Assembly: GCA_025201705.1 (NCBI GenBank)
Contig: MU616649.1
Span: forward strand, 31,629-68,218
Direction: 5' to 3'
Length of the DNA stretch: 36,590 bases
Source: Dissophora ornata
Taxonomy: Eukaryota > Mortierellomycota > Mortierellomycetes > Mortierellales > Mortierellaceae
Part shown: positions 23,970 through 31,205 of the stretch, piece after piece
Numbering within the stretch: the first letter of the stretch is position 1
How the letters are laid out: each line of letters begins with the position of its first letter
Notes under the pieces: generated by a model
Databases searched by the model: none
What the model saw: only the letters and a program-made list of their open reading frames with translations
Told to the model about the DNA's origin: nothing
Program-made: the position numbers and the translations under genes

Positions 23970-24366
23970 CTACTTTGTGAGTAAACATTATCAAATGCCT
24001 ACGCCTTTTTTTTTTTAATGTTGTGTAATAATGAAAAAGGTAATTTCCGCAGAGACTTTGTAGACACTCGATCCCGGGCGAGGTGTAAGCCAGGATGATA
24101 TTGGTGTGCCCCCGCCAGATCCCGGTCCCTCAATGAGGGATATGAGTCCGGGCCTGTTGCTGATGTCTTGCTATACACTAGCACTGCCTTGCTATGGACA
24201 AAACAAAATAGTGACTCTGTGCGAGCGTTGACATGAGGAAAACAAAACCCCTGTTGCAAAAATTCGTTTATAGCCCTGTGACTGGTGAAATACAGACTAA
24301 AGTGAAATCAGAGTGAGTCTGATTGGGAAATGGAACAATGGGTCTCGTAATGGTTAGTCTCGCATC

Positions 24367-24421
24367 CAGACCCTCGCTCACGTGACTTCGAAACGATGTT
24401 CTTGTACTCCACGAGGGTCTG
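24367..24421. repeat. 10-bp perfect inverted repeat
   Basis: CAGACCCTCG at 24367-24376 is mirrored by CGAGGGTCTG at 24412-24421. The spacer contains TCACGTGA (24378-24385), an E-box palindrome. Confidence 0.6.
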
Positions 24422-24610
24422 ATCCTGAACTGGATTCATCCATTCTTGAAAGGTAATGTAAATATATTTAATTCTTGGTTGATCGCATGTCCATCGTCCA
24501 GGATCCAGGACTCGTGGTCTACTTTAGACTGCGTGCTGCTTCATTTGCACCAGGAGAGCGAATGAGCTTGTTTGGATTATTATTGTTCAATTTTCGGCGA
24601 CCGTAACATC

Positions 24611-24702
24611 TTGCCAATATACGCTGATTCTTTTTTAGCAACCACTGTTTAGCTCATTACTGGGCGGCAGAGGGGCGGAAAGTCGAGCGTGGCAGGGTGG
24701 TA
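24611..24702 (+). repeat. Direct repeat copy 1 (about 90 bp)
   Basis: It shares GATTCTTTTTTAGC, CCACTGTTTAGCTC, GGGCGGCAGAG and AAGTCGAGCGTGGC, in the same order and spacing, with the copy at 24777. I do not recognise the element. Confidence 0.75.
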
Positions 24703-24776
24703 ACTTGTACTGGGACTGCCCATTTCTGGGGACTACCGTCTTGTTATACGGGTGTCTCACAAGCAGATAAAACGTC

Positions 24777-24868
24777 CTTCCAGTGTGCGTTGATTCTTTT
24801 TTAGCGACCACTGTTTAGCTCGTTCCGGGCGGCAGAGGAGCGGGAAGTCGAGCGTGGCGGGATGGTGA
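24777..24868 (+). repeat. Direct repeat copy 2 (about 90 bp)
   Basis: This is an imperfect copy of 24611-24702, offset by about 166 bp with one single-base indel and scattered, mostly transition, differences. About 75 bp of unrelated sequence separates the copies. Confidence 0.75.
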
Positions 24869-24918
24869 TTGGGAAAGTGCTCGTCGGCATCATTGCCATG
24901 AAATCGATCCCTTCACTC

Positions 24919-24952
24919 TGCGCTTCAGATTTATCTGCGCTTCAGATTTATC
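24919..24952 (+). repeat. 17-bp perfect tandem duplication
   Basis: The unit TGCGCTTCAGATTTATC occurs twice back to back with no mismatch. Confidence 0.9.
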
Positions 24953-25041
24953 TTTGAAACAGATGCCTAACATTCTTGCTGGCCTTATAACGATCTGAGA
25001 ACATTGGTAGATCCCAATTCAATCATTGCTCACTATCAACT

Positions 25042-25686
25042 ATGGAGTCAGTGAATAACGGGGACTGCTAGAACGACTCCAAAAATGCTACTAACAATAG
25101 CAACAGCAAGAACGCCGGTATCGACCAAAGCGGTGCCTGTTTCGCGCTAGCTGAGCATGTTTTATGGGCTTTGAAAAAGATCGCCAAGAAAGAAAGGATA
25201 ACTATGCCCGGCATTACGAATGATTTCGGCTATTATTCAGAACAGGACGCGCATTCAGCCTATTCCAGTCTTATCTCGTCCAGCAATATACCACAAGCAA
25301 GACGTTCACTCCTCCTGGCAAATTATATGACATGGCATAATAACCATTCTGTGGTATTCTGGACTGAAAGGGTAGCATCTCGTCAGACCGCCGTTACGCT
25401 GAAAAGAACTGCCGGAGATATTGTTTTAGGGAGCGGGCGCCTCGCGAAAAAATTAGTCCTGGAGGAGCCTGATAACTTCTTGCAATCGCCCATGGATCCC
25501 GAAAGTGATGACTCCTTAGACAAGCTTGATATCGATAGAGGACTAGCAGTACCTCGTCTGTAGGATGAGTGCTCGGGACTTGCCTTGCTGAAAATGATGT
25601 ATCTGGCACGAGTTGTGATGTTCGAAACCAACAATACAAGAATGATTTGCGGTCATCGAGACAAGCAAATACGATATGAAACGTGA
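25042..25686 (+). pseudogene. Interrupted coding remnant of unknown family
   Basis: One frame runs from ATG 25042 with an in-frame TAG at 25069-25071, then open to TAG at 25561-25563, then open again to a TGA near 25686. The peptide between the stops is about 163 residues, polar with coding-like composition: an Asn-rich start, GYYSEQDAHSAYSSLI, ARRSLLLANYMTW and a DPESDDSLDKLD acidic patch. The 41 codons after the second stop (GLALLKMMYLARVV) also look protein-like. Two internal stops in an otherwise coherent frame suggest decay. Alternatively, a short protein starting at an internal ATG, near MPGITND, is expressed. I do not recognise the family with confidence; the general look is of lineage-specific genes of Mortierella-type fungi. 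Confidence 0.45.
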
Positions 25687-25886
25687 TCGATGTTTTTGAG
25701 CATACAACAATACACACCAAAAAGTTTTGAGCTGTTTGTCAACGCGTCGACGCGTTTCAAACCATATAAACCTTAATTTAAGGCACACCTGAAGACGCGA
25801 CGAGGAGCAAATATATCAAATGACAGTCACGCGAGAACGAGTCAAAATGGAGAGAGGTCATTCGAATGAGCTTCCCAGAACTTGGT

Positions 25887-26037
25887 CATTATTCGTGACA
25901 TCAACGTCGACGACGAACTGGGCGGGTGGGAAAAGGACCCTCTGGAGCTGACCGAGGAGGACTACGCGAGGGCTCTCTCAGCCGTTGAACTTGAGGCCCA
26001 ACTGTCACGAACGTTGATCAGGTGTCACGAACGATGA
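25887..26037 (+). pseudogene. Short coding-like fragment ended by a duplication frameshift
   Basis: Between an in-frame TGA and the TGA at 26035-26037 the frame reads an acidic peptide including RDINVDDELGGWEKDPLEL and EEDYARALSAVELEAQL. There is no ATG, so it would be an internal or last exon; a possible 3' splice AG sits at 25879-25880. The frame closes just inside a 20-bp tandem duplication whose length is not a multiple of three. The family is unknown; it may belong with the remnant at 25042-25686. Confidence 0.4.
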
Positions 26038-26042
26038 TCAGG
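26003..26042 (+). repeat. 20-bp tandem duplication with one mismatch
   Basis: Units 26003-26022 and 26023-26042 differ only at one T/A position. The duplication shifts the coding-like frame that enters it. Confidence 0.9.
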
Positions 26043-26052
26043 TCAAGAACAA

Positions 26053-26073
26053 AAGCTCATTCGAAATGAGCTT
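26053..26073. repeat. Near-palindrome AAGCTCATT-cga-AATGAGCTT, related to a copy at 25859
   Basis: It has 9-bp perfect arms with a 3-bp centre. A related sequence, TCATTCGAATGAGCTTCCC, lies at 25859-25877. Both copies are followed by TTGGTCATT within about 40 bp, so the two sites look like a diverged direct duplication about 200 bp apart. Confidence 0.6.
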
Positions 26074-26442
26074 CCTCACCACGTGTGACGAGCAATTGGT
26101 CATTTGCTCCGAGACGCGTTCTCATTCTTGTCTTGCCCCTAGGCAACTACATGCCACCGCGCATAGAGTTGGCCTATCCCTTGTCTTGCCGCGGACACGA
26201 CCTGGCTCCCGGAACCTTGTCAGAGGAACCAACTAATAGTTGGTTGCCACGCCATGTCGTCCTTGCCGTTCCGAATGGGCTTGCTCATTCCTTCCATGAG
26301 CCTGAACGTTTGAAAGAGAATAACATTGACGTAGGGAACGGACAAGGGCGGTTACCGTAGAGCAACACTGATCCATACCAGAGACTAACACGCAGGACAT
26401 CAAGATAGCATAGAAGTTTTACCCTTGTAGAGTAAAATGGGC

Positions 26443-26448
26443 TTTATT
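26443..26448 (-). terminator. Polyadenylation signal AATAAA (small ORF 26497-26916)
   Basis: The plus strand reads TTTATT, AATAAA on the minus strand, about 50 bp past the stop at 26497. Its position supports the ORF being a transcribed gene end. Confidence 0.5.
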
Positions 26449-26496
26449 TAGAATTCAATCAATTTTACGCTTGTCTCCAGAAGACGAGTGAGGTTT

Positions 26497-26916
26497 TTAA
26501 AAATCATCGTTTCGGGTAGTGGGAAAATATTTGTTGAGCACCGTGTCAACGCTAGGATTTTTGAGAGATCGCAAATAATCCATCATCTCTTTCTTGAGTC
26601 TCATGTTATCGGTGACGAACAAAAGGAGGATGAGTGCATTAAGAGTTAAGATGTGCTCCATTGCATATCCCGGTTTTCTTCTCATACGCAATGCCATCTC
26701 GAAATCTTTCGCATTATTGTTTAACAATGTTCCCAGCAAAATTTCGTGATCAGAGTAATCCTTCATGATGCCCTTCAACATTGCAACATCTTCCATGGAA
26801 ACCTCGGTGATGATTTCATGGGATAACCCGTCGGCACACTTGATAAATTCGTTGATGCTCATTGAATTGTGTTTATGTACTATTGTTCGAGAGAAATTTC
26901 GGATAAAGAAATGCAT
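26497..26916 (-). CDS. Small hypothetical protein, 139 aa
   Basis: I do not recognise this gene. It is a single frame from ATG 26916 to a stop at 26497; an alternative ATG 18 codons in (MSINEFIKCADG) may be the real start. The peptide is mixed-charge and looks mostly helical, with one hydrophobic stretch (ILTLNALILLLFV, about residues 87-99) flanked by charged residues, too short to be sure it spans a membrane. The C-terminus is basic then polar (YFPTTRNDDF). An AATAAA signal follows on the same strand. The base composition is more AT-rich than the neighbours. It could also be the last exon of a longer gene, though the frame upstream closes within seven codons of the ATG. Confidence 0.5.
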   Translation of the reverse strand: MHFFIRNFSRTIVHKHNSMSINEFIKCADGLSHEIITEVSMEDVAMLKGIMKDYSDHEILLGTLLNNNAKDFEMALRMRRKPGYAMEHILTLNALILLLFVTDNMRLKKEMMDYLRSLKNPSVDTVLNKYFPTTRNDDF

Positions 26917-27157
26917 TAGATGAAGGCATAAGGATCATTGATGAGCATTGGATGGCAACAAAAGCGGGCCAATGTCGGGGAATTGACGCAAACATAACCC
27001 ATACCCCTACGACACTGAAATCAGTTCGCGGAATAATCAAACACGAAAGCCTGTGGGTAGAGAGGGTAGGTGAAAATGAATGAGAAATTGCTAACTAAAT
27101 GTTCCATTACCTTGGGTTGGAGTATTGGTGAAGGACTGATTGGACTCCAGTGTTGCA

Positions 27158-27163
27158 TTTATT
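27158..27163 (-). terminator. Polyadenylation signal AATAAA (homeobox gene)
   Basis: The plus strand reads TTTATT, about 50 bp past the homeobox stop at 27212. This agrees with the gene ending there. Confidence 0.5.
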
Positions 27164-27211
27164 CGGAGCCGGAAAAACACAAAAGCAAAAGAACAAAAAA
27201 AGGTTCCATGA

Positions 27212-28954
27212 CTATTTGTGAAGAGAAGATGTGCAAGGTGTGGTGGGTATCAGCGTCAGTGCCAATTGGTGTCTCGGGATCGGGTTGTGGCGTCGCAGCA
27301 GGAACGGGGATTTTCGCAGTGAGGAAGAACGACGGTCAGGACGATTCACGGATCGGTTAGGATGTTGTGAAGACAGGGTCCAAGTGCAGTTGGTTTGGCT
27401 TACAACATTCTTCCCATCGCTTTTTGGTTCACGTTGATTCTGGCGTTCGCTTGTTGGTATTACCGCGTCTGTGCTAGACGAAGGGGAGTCTCGGGACCTA
27501 GACGGCGAACCGGTCCCCGATCCCGAATTGCTCCCAATCAAAGACGGGATAAGAGACAGGATCCTATCGTCATCTTCAACGTCATGCCATGTCCTCTGAA
27601 TTCTCATGTCTGTGTCGAATTGCAGGGACGGTCGATTGTCGTGTGCCGGGAGCCCAAGCATCGTCTCGTATGTCAGTCCAAATCCGAGGTCTAGGGTTGC
27701 CAGATCACAATACCCATCGATTCCTCTCGCACTATTTAATAGAGCACTCGAGAACATGTTGGTGTCGGCATTTTCGGGTGTTGGGAATCGTTGCAGTTCC
27801 GTGTCGAGTATCAAATCCACAAACCCGGCATCGGAGCGTTCAAAGCCAACAAACGTCTGGGTTCCACTCCCACGGTGCATCGCCAGCTCGAGATCGTCGT
27901 CTATCTCATTCCTGACGCTGCCGCCACTATCACCTTGCTTATCCTTCCCTTCTTTCTCCTCGTTTTCATTTTCCATCTCTTCCTTTTCCTCCATCTCTTC
28001 ATCCTCAAAGTCCTGTTCACCATCGCCATAGAGTGCTCTCGCAAGAGACACATCTCTCTTAAGTTTTGCCCTCCGATTCTGGAACCACACTTGGACGGTC
28101 CTCGAATGCAGGTTTAGATGTGCAGCAAAGACTAGTCGTTCCTTCGTGTTTGGCTTTTCGTTCTTGTGGAATTGGTCCAGCAAGTATTCGGTCTCGTCAA
28201 CAGTCAGCCTACGACGGCGGTTGCGATCTGTAGAAGGCCCTGGTGGCAAATGTGATTGAATTGGTGACAGCGGCGGTAATGGTGAAGAAACAGTTCGAGT
28301 CCTGGTGAAAACGTCCTTGTAATTGTTCGATGACAGAGGTGACATAGCCTCTGAAGAGGGTTGGTGGAGACATGGAAGTTTTTGCAAAGTAGACTGGCTG
28401 GTGGTCGCGGCAGTGACACTATCAAGACTGCCAACAGAGTATGGTGGATGTGGTGGTGGAGGTAAAGGACATAGATGAGACAGGACGCACAGGACTCGAG
28501 AGGTTGCATCATTTACCCCTTGCAGATCAGGGAAGCGGAGGAAAGAAATATCTTGTCCCGAAGACTGATGGACCTGTGGTTGGTTCGATTGATGGTGCAG
28601 TGATACCGAACCTCCAAAGCTTGGTTGTTGGTGCCGTGGTTCTGCTTGCAGTTGCAATTGCTGTCGCAAAGTCGATAGTTGTTCTGACTGGGGTGATAAA
28701 TCCTGTTGTGAGGTCCCAAATAGGTTCTTGATAGAATCCCATGTTTGCAGTGTCTCCTGGGAGGAATTGGTGTGGTTGAACGCATCGTGCACGAGTGCGG
28801 TTGGCTTTTCGAACAACGGCAAAGGCAGTGGAGTTTGTGGGGTAAGAGGTATGGCGCTGATCGTGGAGGATGAGAAGGTGTGAATGGGAAGTAAAAACGG
28901 GATGGTGCTGCCATCACGCTGCAGAAGTTGTTCTTTCCTTTGTTTTGTGGCCAT
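27212..28954 (-). CDS. Homeodomain transcription factor, about 580 aa
   Basis: The homeodomain is at residues about 243-302 (bases about 28228-28049). It opens with an RRRRLT basic arm and holds the helix-3 signature TVQVWFQNRRAKLKR, with the DNA-contacting Gln50, Asn51 and Arg53 all present; it is a typical 60-residue domain, not the TALE type. An acidic Glu-rich run (about 316-337) follows it, and Ser/Pro/Gln-rich flanks fill the rest, as in many fungal regulators. I chose ATG 28954 (MATKQRKEQL). An in-frame ATG at 29113 would add 53 residues. The long open frame argues for one exon. The last 80 residues are low-complexity, and a GTAAGC donor-like site near 27404 leaves a 3' intron possible. 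Target genes are unknown. Confidence 0.85.
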   Translation of the reverse strand: MATKQRKEQLLQRDGSTIPFLLPIHTFSSSTISAIPLTPQTPLPLPLFEKPTALVHDAFNHTNSSQETLQTWDSIKNLFGTSQQDLSPQSEQLSTLRQQLQLQAEPRHQQPSFGGSVSLHHQSNQPQVHQSSGQDISFLRFPDLQGVNDATSRVLCVLSHLCPLPPPPHPPYSVGSLDSVTAATTSQSTLQKLPCLHQPSSEAMSPLSSNNYKDVFTRTRTVSSPLPPLSPIQSHLPPGPSTDRNRRRRLTVDETEYLLDQFHKNEKPNTKERLVFAAHLNLHSRTVQVWFQNRRAKLKRDVSLARALYGDGEQDFEDEEMEEKEEMENENEEKEGKDKQGDSGGSVRNEIDDDLELAMHRGSGTQTFVGFERSDAGFVDLILDTELQRFPTPENADTNMFSSALLNSARGIDGYCDLATLDLGFGLTYETMLGLPAHDNRPSLQFDTDMRIQRTWHDVEDDDRILSLIPSLIGSNSGSGTGSPSRSRDSPSSSTDAVIPTSERQNQREPKSDGKNVVSQTNCTWTLSSQHPNRSVNRPDRRSSSLRKSPFLLRRHNPIPRHQLALTLIPTTPCTSSLHK

Positions 28955-29331
28955 GAGTGTAGTTGCGCAGGAGCAAAAGTGTAAAGAGGAACCAGGACAT
29001 GACAGAGCGGTCCTAATGTAGATAACCATTGTGTCCTTTTCCGCGCGTGAGAAAAAAGGGCAGCGCTGCTTCATAGAAGCACCTAGTGTCCTAGTGTTGA
29101 TGTCGCGATGCAAAAGGTCGAGAACTCGGAGTTGTTCGCTGTTACCAGTGATGAAGATGCACGTTGATTATAAAGAAAAACCTCCGAGCGAACATCAGTC
29201 CAGACATCGAGACGCCCACTTCAGCATAGATCAAGAGAGGATATTCATAGACACAGCTGATAAAATCGGAAGATATACGCGCTTTTGATGCTCTCTTCCT
29301 CGTATCAAATGGTTTGCCATCCCTGTAAGCG

Positions 29332-29373
<42 letters not shown>

Positions 29374-29384
29374 AGAGAGAGAGA
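29332..29384. repeat. A39-(GA)7 compound microsatellite
   Basis: Thirty-nine A residues are followed directly by seven GA units. It could be a simple repeat or the old poly(A) tail of a retroposed sequence; no target-site duplication is evident. Confidence 0.9.
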
Positions 29385-29452
29385 AGAACGTCTTCAAAGT
29401 ATGATACGCGCTTTCTGCTTTCTTCTCAAAGAATCTACGCCACCCAAAGAGT

Positions 29453-29458
29453 TTTATT
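29453..29458 (-). terminator. Polyadenylation signal AATAAA (second F-box gene)
   Basis: The plus strand reads TTTATT, 55 bp past the stop at 29514. Confidence 0.55.
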
Positions 29459-29513
29459 GACCTGTATTTGGCGGTAGAGGGGTGTGGGGGTTATTGTCTG
29501 TAAACAGATGTCG

Positions 29514-31205
29514 TTAGAACACTTCCATCTTTGGTCCAAGTATGCGCAACACGCGTTCATCCACACTGGGCACTTTGAATCTATCGTCTAGTCTCCGGAT
29601 CTGTCGTAGTCGAGGCCAATGTCTCTTGAACCATTCCGCTTCCTCAACTTTGATCTCTGCGATCGTCTCTGTCACATAGAAAGCCTCCATTTTCGACAGC
29701 CCTCGCAACTTATCCAGCCCAGCTTCAAGAGTCCAAGGAATCCCAGTCGCCAATTTCTCTCCCCGACTGAACCCGCCAAACCGGATCAGCTTCAATTCAT
29801 TCAATGGTGCCAGTTGATCGTAGACAGCTGTGTACAGTTCTTTACGCTCTGCAATACGTTTCTCATATTCGTCCTGCAAGCTGGCAGTGCCGTCATTTAG
29901 ATCCTCAGCATCGATGTCGTTATCCGGGGCCTTTGGCAGAGGTGGGACACTCAGCATAATGATCAGTGTCTGTAATCGGCGACAAGCCAGTGGTTCCTTA
30001 ATCAAGTCCGAGACTAACACCCGATCGCTGGAGCCTTCAAAGTAGACTAGACTCGGGCAACTTGTCAGGACCGACATCAAATCCAAACTGGTTAGGCCCG
30101 TGCTCCAGGAAAGGTTGACCACTTGCAAGGAAGAGGCGTGCTTTTGTATCAAGCTGTGGATAATACTCGATTCCAGCGTACACACTGACATTTGGACATG
30201 CTGCAAAGCTTCGGCGGCAGCGAAAAAGGCCGCTGCGTTGTGGATTGCATCAAACTCGTCTTGGTCCAAGACCAGCATTTTCAGCTTGGGGCAGTGCCAT
30301 TTAGTAACTCGTCGTACAAAGGAGAGCGGATGTGATGTTGTGTACGTGACAATGGCTGTGCCTTGGAACCCGCTGAGAGTTATGGAGGTGAGTTCGTGAC
30401 CACAAATCTCTACCGGACCCATGATATCTTTGGAGTGCGCGCACACTTTTGGGGCATTCAAGACCAACTCGCGAATGTGACCAAGGTCCAGTGTCAACGC
30501 CGTTGAAGGGTCCACAGGTCCTGCTGATTCAAAGATCGGCTCCTCCAAAGCGATGTTCCTGAGGAGGGTCAGGCTAATCGTGGGCTGGAATAGATGCAGC
30601 TGCCGAAGTTGTGGAGAGAGCTCAGTCAAAGCATTGAAATTATGTAGCGACGGTATTTCCCAGTACGATGTCTGGATCCGCGTTAAAGACGTTTGCTGCT
30701 CGCAGAGTCGCGCCAAGAATAGCCTCGCGTGCTTGGGAGAGAGTGCGGCCCACTGCTCCTTAAGGTGCCAGAGATTCGGGTTGCAATTGATCAGCTGGAT
30801 CGCCTTTTCCACCGAGACCATGGACAGGAAAGACATGTCTTGGTCAAACTCTAGAGACTGGACCTTGCCTTGCGCAGGTGCGGCAAGGAAGCTCCGCTTT
30901 CGGGAGAGCAGAGGGACGATTTGGAACTCAACCAGGTTACAGCAGTGCGGGAACACGAACCAATCGTCGAGGAGGGGCATTGGATCGCGGATAGACAGTA
31001 CTCGGATCAGGTGGCCATACTTTTGGACGAGAGCCTTGTTCATGGTATGAAACTCTCGCTGGGTGAAGGTCACCTCGCGCCAGAGTAGCGGCCGCAAGTC
31101 CATTGCCCACTGTTGACAAACAAGCATGCATTGCATTAGCTCGCTATTGTTTAGGAAGCCGGCTATCTTTAGCCTAAGCTCAGTTATTGAAAGAACTGCT
31201 TCCAT
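29514..31205 (-). CDS. F-box protein with LRR-like repeats, 563 aa
   Basis: This is a single frame on the minus strand ending in TAA at 29514-29516. I chose ATG 31205 because MEAVLSITELRLKIAGFL begins the F-box directly. The F-box continues with LMQCMLVCQQWAMDLRPLLW, where the VCQQW and LLW positions fit the family. An upstream in-frame ATG at 31340 only translates GT-repeat DNA and is rejected. Residues 60-560 hold irregular leucine-rich segments (LTELSPQLRQLHLFQ, ELTSITLSGF, LKMLVLDQDEF), the probable substrate-binding part of an SCF ubiquitin ligase. There are no introns. It is similar in plan, but not in detail, to the F-box gene at 1007-2635. Confidence 0.83.
   Translation of the reverse strand: MEAVLSITELRLKIAGFLNNSELMQCMLVCQQWAMDLRPLLWREVTFTQREFHTMNKALVQKYGHLIRVLSIRDPMPLLDDWFVFPHCCNLVEFQIVPLLSRKRSFLAAPAQGKVQSLEFDQDMSFLSMVSVEKAIQLINCNPNLWHLKEQWAALSPKHARLFLARLCEQQTSLTRIQTSYWEIPSLHNFNALTELSPQLRQLHLFQPTISLTLLRNIALEEPIFESAGPVDPSTALTLDLGHIRELVLNAPKVCAHSKDIMGPVEICGHELTSITLSGFQGTAIVTYTTSHPLSFVRRVTKWHCPKLKMLVLDQDEFDAIHNAAAFFAAAEALQHVQMSVCTLESSIIHSLIQKHASSLQVVNLSWSTGLTSLDLMSVLTSCPSLVYFEGSSDRVLVSDLIKEPLACRRLQTLIIMLSVPPLPKAPDNDIDAEDLNDGTASLQDEYEKRIAERKELYTAVYDQLAPLNELKLIRFGGFSRGEKLATGIPWTLEAGLDKLRGLSKMEAFYVTETIAEIKVEEAEWFKRHWPRLRQIRRLDDRFKVPSVDERVLRILGPKMEVF

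Larger units (their letters stand above)
23970..25041. other. Gene-poor, repeat-bearing region
   Basis: I see no supported gene. The region holds a 15-bp palindrome (24126-24140), a 10-bp inverted repeat with 35-nt spacer (24367-24376 with 24412-24421), a pair of imperfect direct repeats about 90 bp long (24611 and 24777) and a 17-bp perfect tandem duplication (24919-24952). It also includes the 3' end of the IBtk-like transcript. Confidence 0.55.
26043..26496. other. Intergenic stretch with no supported gene
   Basis: Beyond the palindrome at 26053, a 91-codon plus-strand frame (26085-26360) is open but has no motif I can support. The rest is the 3' region of the small minus-strand ORF. Confidence 0.4.
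28955..29513. other. Intergenic region: homeobox leader and 3' end of the second F-box gene
   Basis: The region contains an in-frame upstream ATG for the homeobox gene (29113), an A39 run joined to (GA)7 at 29332-29384, and a minus-strand AATAAA (29453-29458). No other gene is seen. Confidence 0.5.

Noticed and set aside
24340..24415. tRNA-like segment (AATGGTTAG and a TTCGAAA box)
   Set aside because: It resembles the A and B boxes loosely, but no acceptor stem or cloverleaf can be paired; the only stem is the unrelated 10-bp inverted repeat.
28417..28520. Possible GTAAAT...CAG intron upstream of the homeodomain
   Set aside because: Its removal (89 bp) would break the frame linking the N-terminus to the homeodomain, and the region is open without it.
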